Part shown: positions 7,053 through 12,078 of the stretch, in pieces | Numbering within the stretch: position 1 is the stretch's first letter | How the letters are laid out: each line of letters begins with the position of its first letter | Origin: AM-2324 sp042091035 | GTDB taxonomy: Bacteria > Bacteroidota > Bacteroidia > Chitinophagales > Saprospiraceae | Assembly (NCBI GenBank): GCA_042091035.1 | Contig: JBELIG010000084.1 | Span: forward strand, 1-12,078 | Length of the DNA stretch: 12,078 nucleotides | Direction of reading: 5' to 3' | Notes under the pieces: model-generated | Databases searched by the model: none | Seen by the model: the letters and a program-made list of their open reading frames with translations, nothing else | What the model was told of the DNA's origin: nothing | Program-made: the position numbers and the translations under genes

Positions 7053-7739
7053 ATGCGAATAGATATTATTTCTGTTCAACCAGATCTTTTAAAAAGCCCT
7101 TTTGAGCACTCTATTATGAAAAGAGCTCAAGAGCGTAATCTCCTTGAGGTTGTAGTACACAACCTCAAGGATTTTGGTTTAGGGAAGAATCGTCAGGTTG
7201 ATGATTATCAATATGGTGGAGGTGCTGGAATGGTTATGATGATAGAGCCAATAGAGTCTTGCATCAATGCCTTGAAGGCTGAGCGATCCTATGATGAGAT
7301 CATCTATGTTACCCCTGATGGAAAACGATATGACCAAGGCGATGCTAATAAGTTATCGCTCAAAGGCAATTTAATGATTTTGTGTGGCCATTACAAAGGC
7401 ATAGATGAACGTATAAGAGAACAATTCATTACCATGGAAATATCTGTTGGTGACTTTGTCCTTTCTGGGGGAGAGTTAGCTGCAGCTATTATTGTTGACT
7501 CGATAGGAAGATTGTTGCCTGGTGTACTGAATGATGAAACATCTGCCTTGTTCGATTCTTTTCAAGATAATCTTTTGGCTCCTCCAGTCTATACTCGACC
7601 TTCTGATTATAAGGGTTGGACTGTTCCTGAAATATTGCTTTCCGGTAATTTGGCTCTGATAGACCAGTGGAGATATGATAAGTCTATAGAACGTACTAAA
7701 GCACGCAGACCAGATTTGTTGGATGATGATTTGCAATAA
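7053..7739 (+). CDS. trmD: tRNA (guanine-37-N1)-methyltransferase
   Basis: TrmD uses S-adenosylmethionine to methylate G37 next to the anticodon, which prevents +1 frameshifting. The 228-residue length is typical. The SPOUT trefoil-knot core is complete: YQYGGGAGMVM near residues 50-60, CGHYKGIDERI, ISVGDFVLSGGELAA, the RLLPGVL segment, and the ALFDSF segment with the conserved aspartate used in catalysis. PPVYTRPSDYKGWTVPEILLSGN and the KARRPDLL C-terminal part complete the family pattern. It starts 11 nt after the FKBP gene and is probably co-transcribed with it. It is not beside rpsP, rimM or rplS as in many bacteria. A 13-bp perfect hairpin lies within codons 30-40. Confidence 0.96.
   Translation: MRIDIISVQPDLLKSPFEHSIMKRAQERNLLEVVVHNLKDFGLGKNRQVDDYQYGGGAGMVMMIEPIESCINALKAERSYDEIIYVTPDGKRYDQGDANKLSLKGNLMILCGHYKGIDERIREQFITMEISVGDFVLSGGELAAAIIVDSIGRLLPGVLNDETSALFDSFQDNLLAPPVYTRPSDYKGWTVPEILLSGNLALIDQWRYDKSIERTKARRPDLLDDDLQ
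7141..7171 (+). repeat. Perfect 13-bp inverted repeat inside trmD
   Basis: TCCTTGAGGTTGT (7141-7153) and ACAACCTCAAGGA (7159-7171) are exact reverse complements around a 5-nt loop AGTAC. In RNA this is a strong hairpin about 30 codons into trmD, followed by TTTTGGTTT. The DNA is fully coding here (LLEVVVHNLKDF), so any structural role would be added on top of coding. Confidence 0.8.
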
Positions 7740-7763
7740 AAATGAAATAGCTTCGTATATTAT
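7730..7763 (+). promoter_or_regulatory. Possible promoter for the secreted protein gene
   Basis: TTTG at 7730-7733 (last codons of trmD), 22 nt, then TATATTAT at 7756-7763, two mismatches from TAnnTTTG. Weak; the gene at 7791 could instead be read through from trmD, because no terminator is visible in the 51-bp gap. Confidence 0.25.
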
Positions 7764-7790
7764 AAGAAGATATAACGAATAGACCTTTAC

Positions 7791-8366
7791 ATGAGAAAAC
7801 ATATCCTGCTAAGCTTATTGACCTCGTTTTCAATGATTATATACGCTCAAGTAGAGCTTTCTAATCCTTCTTTTGAGGGAATACAACCGCAGGATGCTAC
7901 GCTACCTATTGGGTGGTTAGCCTGTAAGTCAGGGACAACTCCCGATATACTCCCTGGTCCTTGGGGCGTAATAAAAGAGCCTTCGGAAGGGGAGACCTAC
8001 CTTGGTTTAATTACTCGTGCAGATAATTCTTGGGAAAGTATTACGCAAAGGCTCCCTTCTGAATTAAAAGCTGGAAAATGCTACTATCTGAAAATGGATT
8101 TGGCCTATAGTATTCGGTACCCTAGGCATAACCTACCTGTAGTTTTAAAAATGTATGGGTCAAATGGTAAGTGTGCAGATCCAGAACTTTTATTTACCTC
8201 AGAGCTTATTGATAATACAGACTGGAAGACTTTTGATTTTATTTTTAAGCCTGAAAGAGGTTTTAGATATATTATTTTGGAGGCTTATTATCCCGGAGAT
8301 GAAAAGATAGGTGGAAATATTTTGATTGACAATATTCAGATGATTCAAGAATGTGGTAGAGCATAA
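7791..8366 (+). CDS. Secreted beta-rich (carbohydrate-binding-like) protein, unknown function
   Basis: A 191-residue exported protein. Residues 1-20 are a signal peptide (LLSLLTSFSMIIYAQ, cleavage likely before or after Q), and the mature part opens VELSNPSFEG. An opening of N-PSFE type, aromatic and Gly-rich strands, an ESITQRLPSELKAGKCYYLKMDLA segment, and an ending of the type ...NILIDNIQMIQECG are what I associate with galactose-binding-like or carbohydrate-binding jelly-roll domains in Bacteroidota. In that phylum such domains often precede OmpA or sorting-signal domains; here only the single domain is present, with no C-terminal sorting domain. Four cysteines may form disulfides. The fold is inferred from sequence style, and no ligand can be named. 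It ends in a strong terminator. Confidence 0.75.
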   Translation: MRKHILLSLLTSFSMIIYAQVELSNPSFEGIQPQDATLPIGWLACKSGTTPDILPGPWGVIKEPSEGETYLGLITRADNSWESITQRLPSELKAGKCYYLKMDLAYSIRYPRHNLPVVLKMYGSNGKCADPELLFTSELIDNTDWKTFDFIFKPERGFRYIILEAYYPGDEKIGGNILIDNIQMIQECGRA

Positions 8367-8399
8367 AAAAAGCCCGATGTAAATCATCGGGCTTTTTTT
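8365..8399. terminator. Strong two-way intrinsic terminator (perfect 15-bp stem)
   Basis: AAAAAAAGCCCGATG (8365-8379), loop TAAAT, CATCGGGCTTTTTTT (8385-8399): a perfect stem with a 7-nt U-tract on either strand. It overlaps the TAA stop of the plus-strand gene (8364-8366) and reaches the stop of the minus-strand gene (8398-8400), so two convergent genes share it. Confidence 0.93.
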
Positions 8400-8808
8400 A
8401 GTTTTCGAAAATATCTTCTGCTTCTTTTAATATTTTCTTCATATCGGCCTCAAATTTCGACTTTTCCTCTTCAGTTTGTGGTTTGTTTTTTTCCCACTTA
8501 TCAAGGATTCGTTTACTTTTAGAGCCTAGCTCATCCATCTCATCTTTGAGGCTATCATCTCCTGATTTGTCAATTTTATCTTTCATTTTTTCTACGGCTC
8601 CCTTCATATTATCAATAGCCTCATCATACTTTCCTCCATCATACTTTTCTTTCTCTTCTTTCATGAGGTTAACAACAGATACACCCACTTCTTTGAATTC
8701 AGTAAAGATTTTTTCTGATTTTTCTTTCTCTGTCGGTGTACCGTAGAAGTAGTTGTAAACCAGAATTCCTGCAATCAGTAAAAGCCCTAACTTAATTAGA
8801 TTCTTCAT
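8398..8808 (-). CDS. Small membrane-anchored, highly charged helical protein, unknown function
   Basis: A 136-residue protein that I do not recognise. Residues 5-22 (IKLGLLLIAGILVYNYFY) form one hydrophobic segment, best read as an N-terminal membrane anchor because no clear signal peptidase or lipobox site follows. The rest is extremely rich in Lys, Glu and Asp with long helical, coiled-coil-like stretches (EEKEKYDGGKYDEAIDNMK, KSKFEADMKKILKEAEDIF). The minus strand is preferred over the 87-codon plus-strand ORF at 8483-8746 because it gives an anchor-plus-helix protein, ends exactly at the shared terminator, and diverges from leuS; the plus-strand product is a Ser/Phe/Leu-rich mirror of Lys/Glu/Asp codons. 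It probably projects into the periplasm. Confidence 0.7.
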   Translation of the reverse strand: MKNLIKLGLLLIAGILVYNYFYGTPTEKEKSEKIFTEFKEVGVSVVNLMKEEKEKYDGGKYDEAIDNMKGAVEKMKDKIDKSGDDSLKDEMDELGSKSKRILDKWEKNKPQTEEEKSKFEADMKKILKEAEDIFEN

Positions 8809-8833
8809 AATATGTTTTGTGGTTAAATATGTA

Positions 8834-8851
8834 ATTTACTTCAAAGTAAAT
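8834..8851. promoter_or_regulatory. Perfect inverted repeat, possible operator
   Basis: ATTTACTT-CA-AAGTAAAT is a perfect 8-bp inverted repeat with a 2-bp centre. It lies 25 bp before the start codon of the minus-strand gene, inside the 167-bp divergent gap shared with leuS, and overlaps a minus-strand TTACTTTG that is one mismatch from the -7 consensus. TAAATATG also occurs twice here as a direct repeat (8824 and 8848). A repressor site is plausible but unproven. Confidence 0.3.
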
Positions 8852-8858
8852 ATGGACT

Positions 8859-8882
8859 GGAAATCCTTTTTACGGATTTTCC
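8859..8882. repeat. Bulged hairpin in the leuS divergent intergenic region
   Basis: GGAAATCC (8859-8866) can pair with GGATTTTCC (8874-8882) with one bulged T and a 7-nt loop. It is upstream of the likely leuS promoter, so it would be DNA structure, a binding site, or part of a longer minus-strand leader, rather than leuS leader RNA. Confidence 0.35.
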
Positions 8883-8893
8883 TATAATATAAG

Positions 8894-8922
8894 TTGAAAA
8901 TTACTCTTTTTCATTAATTTCG
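8894..8922 (+). promoter_or_regulatory. Bacteroidota-type promoter for leuS
   Basis: TTG (8894-8896), 18 nt, TAATTTCG (8915-8922): a match to TTG-N17-23-TAnnTTTG with one mismatch. Transcription would start near 8928, giving a leader of about 48 nt to ATG 8976. That leader is too short for a T-box or a leader-peptide attenuator, and none is visible. Confidence 0.45.
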
Positions 8923-8975
8923 CAACTTCTGAAGTATTTATAAGGCCGTATTCCGACAAATTTATTTTATATATT

Positions 8976-11819
8976 ATGGATTTTAATTCGAAGCAAGTTG
9001 AAGCACGCTGGAAAACCTATTGGCATGAAAATAAGACCTATAAGGTTAGCCATGAAAGCGATAAACCCAAATTCTATGTCTTGGATATGTTTCCATATCC
9101 CTCAGGCGCAGGACTACATGTAGGACACCCGCTTGGTTATATTGCTTCGGATATCTTTTCGAGATTTAAGCGTCTGAATGGGTTTAATGTATTACACCCT
9201 ATGGGCTACGATGCATTTGGATTGCCTGCAGAGCAGTATGCTATTCAGACTGGAGTACATCCTGCTATCTCTACAGATGAAAATATAAAGCGCTACAGAG
9301 AGCAATTAGATAATATTGGTTTTAGTTTTGATTGGGACAGGGAAGTGAAAACTTGCTCACCGGAATATTACAAATGGACGCAATGGATATTTGTACAGCT
9401 TTTTGAACATTATTATGATGTAAAAACTTCAAAAGCCACACCGATAGCTGATCTAGAGGCTTATTTTGCTACAAATGGATCTGCGGATCATACGGCATAT
9501 TGTGAGGAGGATTTTGAGTTTTCTAAGGAGGATTGGGCTTCTTGGTCTGCAAAAGAAAAAGCGGACGCACTTATGAACTTTAGGTTAGCTTACAGAAAAA
9601 CAACCTATGTAAATTGGTGTGAAGCATTGGGTACTGTTTTGGCCAATGATGAGGTGAAAGAGGGCGTTTCAGAGCGTGGAGGTCATCCTGTTGAACGCAA
9701 GCCGATGCTGCAGTGGTCTTTAAGAATTACTGCTTATGCAGATCGTTTGTTGTCTAGTTTGGATAAGCTAGATTGGTCTGATTCAATGAAAAAGATGCAA
9801 TCTAATTGGATTGGCAAATCTACAGGTGCAAGGCTGTTTTTTGATATAAAAAATAGTGAGAAACAGATTGAAGTATTCACTACGAGGCCAGACACTATTT
9901 ATGGTGCAACATACATGGTACTAGCTCCCGAGCATGAGCTCGTTAGTGCCTTGACAACAGCAGAACAAAAAGAAACAATAGCTTCTTATATAAAGTATGT
10001 TAGTACGAGGTCAGAGCGGGATCGTATGTCTGAGGCCAAAGAGGTCAGCGGTGCTTTTACTGGAGCTTATGCAATAAACCCATTTAGTGGTGAAGAGGTG
10101 CCTGTTTGGATTGGTGAATATGTCTTGAAAGATTATGGTACAGGTGCTATTATGGCGGTACCTTCGGATGATGAGCGCGATAATCGATTTGCAAAGAAGT
10201 ATGACCTTAAAATTGTTGAGGTCGTCGATAAATCAGAGTTTGACGATGCGGCTAGACAAGCTAAAGTCGGAACAATGGTTAATTCTGATTTTCTGAATGG
10301 CTTGACTGTTAAAGAAGCCATCGAGAAAATGTTGGAAGAGATTGAAAATAGAGGAATTGGACAGCGTAAGGTTAATTTCCGCTTAAGAGATGCTATCTAT
10401 TCTAGGCAGCGTTATTGGGGAGAGCCTTTCCCAGTGGTATATAATGAAGAAGGAATTACAATTCCTTTAGCGGATTCAGAACTGCCATTAGAATTGCCTG
10501 AACTAAACGATTTTCAACCAGCAGCTGGTGGTAAATCACCACTTGCCAGAAATGAGAGCTGGGTAAATGAAAAGGAAGGATTTATTCGAGAAACGGATAC
10601 CATGCCAGGATTTGCTGGTTCTAGTTGGTACTTTTTACGCTATATGGATCCAAGGAATGAGGAGGCATTTGCCAGTAAAGAGGCTTTAAACTACTGGAAA
10701 GAGGTTGATCTTTATGTAGGTGGTACAGAACATGCTGTAGGGCATCTAATGTATAGTCGTTTTTGGCATAAATTCCTTTTTGATAAAGGATTAGTCCCAA
10801 CGAATGAGCCCTTTAAGAAGCTTATCAACCAGGGTATGATTCAAGGGGTTATTGAATTTCTATATCTGAAAAAAGAAAAGGAAAACGGGCAAAGTGTATT
10901 CGTTTCCAAGGATATGGTAGATGCTGGTTCAGAAGAATCCTATGCTAAGATTCCTGTTTTTGTTGATTTCGTATCTGAATACGGTTCTTCTAATTCTTAC
11001 TTAAATCAAGAAGGATTAGAGAAATTTATTGCTTGGAGACCTGAATATGCTAAGGCTACTTTTGAAACGAAGCAGGGCAAATGGATCACTGGTAATAAAG
11101 GAGACTATGTGTTTGAAACTGTATCTGAGGTTGGAAAAATGTCAAAACGTTATTTCAACGTGGTAAATCCAGATGATATAGTTGAGCGATATGGAGCAGA
11201 TTGTTTCAGAATGTATGAAATGTTTCTTGGCCCTATAGAGCAATCTAAGCCTTGGGATACTAAAGGAATAGACGGCGTTTCGAAGTTTATTAGGAAATTC
11301 TGGGCTTTATATTTTGATGATGCTGGAAATTCTTTCAATGAAGTTGCCCCTGAGAAGGAGCATATGAAGATCTTGCACACTTGTATAAAAAAGGTGCGTT
11401 CTGATATAGAACGTTTTTCCTTCAATACCTGTGTGTCAGCATTTATGGTAGCAACAAATGATCTTAAAAAATCAAATTGCTCAAGTAAAGTAGTTCTGGA
11501 ACAGATGGTCATTCTTATTGCACCTTTTGCGCCTTTCTTGGCAGAGGAACTATGGCATCAGTTAGGTCATAAGACTTCAGTATTCAATGCAGATTATCCT
11601 GTGTTTGAGGAGAAGCATCTTGTGGAGGATTCTATAAGCTATCCGATTTCAATTAATGGAAAGAAGCGAGCAGTAGCAGACTTTGATGCTAATGCTTCGA
11701 AGGAAACTATCGAAAAGGCGGCACTGGAACTACCTGAAATCCAAAAATGGTTGGAGGATAAGACAATTCGAAAAGTCATTGTAGTACCAAAACGTATGGT
11801 AAATATCGTTGTGGGCTAA
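8976..11819 (+). CDS. leuS: Leucyl-tRNA synthetase
   Basis: Class I synthetase that charges tRNA-Leu in the cytoplasm. The HIGH-type motif HVGH is at residues 48-51 after FPYPSGAG, and KMSKR is at 721-725. The CP1 editing domain keeps TTRPDT (302-307) and YGTGAIMAVPSDDERD (387-402) with the aspartate used in editing. A C-terminal anticodon-binding region (APFLAEELWHQLG) and the tail end in VVG. At 947 residues it is ~85 longer than E. coli LeuRS: about 50 extra residues at roughly 145-200, between LFEHYYD and FRLAYRK, and about 50 extra in the leucine-specific region between MIQG (621) and KMSKR. The E. coli-type zinc-domain cysteines are largely lost: VNWCEALG keeps one, and SERGGHPVE replaces the second pair. 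These changes look clade-typical rather than damage. Single-gene unit with its own promoter and terminator. Confidence 0.98.
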   Translation: MDFNSKQVEARWKTYWHENKTYKVSHESDKPKFYVLDMFPYPSGAGLHVGHPLGYIASDIFSRFKRLNGFNVLHPMGYDAFGLPAEQYAIQTGVHPAISTDENIKRYREQLDNIGFSFDWDREVKTCSPEYYKWTQWIFVQLFEHYYDVKTSKATPIADLEAYFATNGSADHTAYCEEDFEFSKEDWASWSAKEKADALMNFRLAYRKTTYVNWCEALGTVLANDEVKEGVSERGGHPVERKPMLQWSLRITAYADRLLSSLDKLDWSDSMKKMQSNWIGKSTGARLFFDIKNSEKQIEVFTTRPDTIYGATYMVLAPEHELVSALTTAEQKETIASYIKYVSTRSERDRMSEAKEVSGAFTGAYAINPFSGEEVPVWIGEYVLKDYGTGAIMAVPSDDERDNRFAKKYDLKIVEVVDKSEFDDAARQAKVGTMVNSDFLNGLTVKEAIEKMLEEIENRGIGQRKVNFRLRDAIYSRQRYWGEPFPVVYNEEGITIPLADSELPLELPELNDFQPAAGGKSPLARNESWVNEKEGFIRETDTMPGFAGSSWYFLRYMDPRNEEAFASKEALNYWKEVDLYVGGTEHAVGHLMYSRFWHKFLFDKGLVPTNEPFKKLINQGMIQGVIEFLYLKKEKENGQSVFVSKDMVDAGSEESYAKIPVFVDFVSEYGSSNSYLNQEGLEKFIAWRPEYAKATFETKQGKWITGNKGDYVFETVSEVGKMSKRYFNVVNPDDIVERYGADCFRMYEMFLGPIEQSKPWDTKGIDGVSKFIRKFWALYFDDAGNSFNEVAPEKEHMKILHTCIKKVRSDIERFSFNTCVSAFMVATNDLKKSNCSSKVVLEQMVILIAPFAPFLAEELWHQLGHKTSVFNADYPVFEEKHLVEDSISYPISINGKKRAVADFDANASKETIEKAALELPEIQKWLEDKTIRKVIVVPKRMVNIVVG

Positions 11820-11838
11820 ATTGCATAAAATGAATATG

Positions 11839-11881
11839 AAAAAAGCTGATTTTAAGTAGATACTTGAAATCAGCTTTTTTT
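11839..11881 (+). terminator. Intrinsic terminator after leuS
   Basis: AAAAAAGCTGATTTTAAGTA (11839-11858) pairs with TACTTGAAATCAGCTTTTTT (11861-11880) with one mismatch, followed by a run of seven T. The stem begins 20 nt after the leuS stop. Confidence 0.92.
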
Positions 11882-11915
11882 ATATTTATAATAAATATGT
11901 AAAACCCCCAGTTTT

Positions 11916-12078
11916 ATGAGCAAGCTAAACGTTAAAATTGGATTTAATATCCTGATTACCTATGCCTTACTATTCAATCTTAACATTGGGTACTCAAATG
12001 GCACAGTACCAATGGGAATAGCCTGTGATTCAATAAGTAAACCAATTCCTTTTGGCTCTACGACTTATTCTTTTGCAT
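11916..12078 (+). CDS. Exported protein, N-terminal part (3' truncated)
   Basis: ATG 11916 opens a frame that runs to the right edge (54 codons plus one base). The product begins MSKLNVKIGFNILITYALLF and continues NLNIGYSNGTVPMG: a positively charged start, a hydrophobic core and a plausible signal peptidase site near YSN, so it is probably exported. The next residues (CDSISKPIPFGSTTYSFA) do not identify a family. It begins 35 nt after the leuS terminator, so it probably has its own promoter; TATATTTA at 11881-11888 resembles a -7 box but lacks a properly spaced upstream box. No Shine-Dalgarno is seen. Confidence 0.6.
   Translation, partial: MSKLNVKIGFNILITYALLFNLNIGYSNGTVPMGIACDSISKPIPFGSTTYSFA

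Noticed and set aside
8483..8746. 87-codon plus-strand ORF opposite the charged membrane protein
   Set aside because: It is a Ser/Phe-rich antisense image of Lys/Glu/Asp codons, and terminator placement supports the minus-strand gene.
8923..8975. T-box, riboswitch or leader-peptide attenuator before leuS
   Set aside because: The predicted leader is only about 48 nt, with no stem-loop, no T-box sequence and no Leu-rich small ORF.
1..12078. Defence system, mobile element, phage or CRISPR array
   Set aside because: No transposase, integrase, repeat-spacer pattern, Cas-like or toxin-antitoxin-like gene is visible; base and codon use look uniform throughout.

Overview
The window looks like chromosomal DNA of a Bacteroidota bacterium (Flavobacteriia, Cytophagia or Saprospiria type; I cannot place it more finely). 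The reasons are AT-rich DNA, starts mostly without a Shine-Dalgarno sequence, promoter-like boxes of the Bacteroidota type (TTTG/TTG, about 18-22 nt, then TAnnTTTG), many signal-peptide and lipoprotein genes, a leucyl-tRNA synthetase with the long insertions I associate with this phylum, and a Bacteroidota-style arginyl/leucyl-tRNA-protein transferase homologue. I see no phage genes, insertion sequences, CRISPR array, tRNA or rRNA. This reads as an ordinary housekeeping region.

Layout. (1) Positions 1-2456, plus strand: the C-terminal part of a YdeP/FdhF-like molybdopterin oxidoreductase, cut by the left edge, then 3 nt later a lipoprotein with a TPR-like C-terminus. A two-way terminator at about 2461-2495 closes this unit. 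(2) Positions 2497-3600, minus strand: a divergent ATE/Bpt-family aminoacyl-tRNA-protein transferase with its own promoter-like sequence at 3638-3669. (3) Positions 3778-6013, plus strand: a small exported helical protein, folC (folate glutamylation) and a ubiX-type flavin prenyltransferase, closely spaced and probably one operon. (4) Positions 6085-7739, plus strand: an FKBP peptidyl-prolyl isomerase lipoprotein with a duplicated N-terminal module and trmD (m1G37 tRNA methylation), behind a perfect TAnnTTTG box. (5) Positions 7791-8366, plus strand: a secreted beta-rich protein, ending at a strong perfect-stem two-way terminator shared with (6) a minus-strand gene for a small, highly charged, membrane-anchored helical protein at 8398-8808. 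(7) Positions 8976-11819, plus strand: leuS, divergent from the previous gene across 167 bp that contains a perfect inverted repeat and a second hairpin. It ends at a strong terminator at 11839-11881. (8) Positions 11916-12078: the first 54 codons of an exported protein cut by the right edge.

Four of the recognised genes concern translation or protein quality: trmD, leuS, the tRNA-dependent N-terminal aminoacyltransferase and the FKBP chaperone. Two make cofactors: folC and ubiX. I found no convincing new multi-gene system. The items most worth a second look are the cysteine-poor ATE/Bpt homologue with its long C-terminal extension, a 13-bp perfect hairpin inside the trmD coding sequence, and the inverted repeats in the leuS divergent intergenic region.
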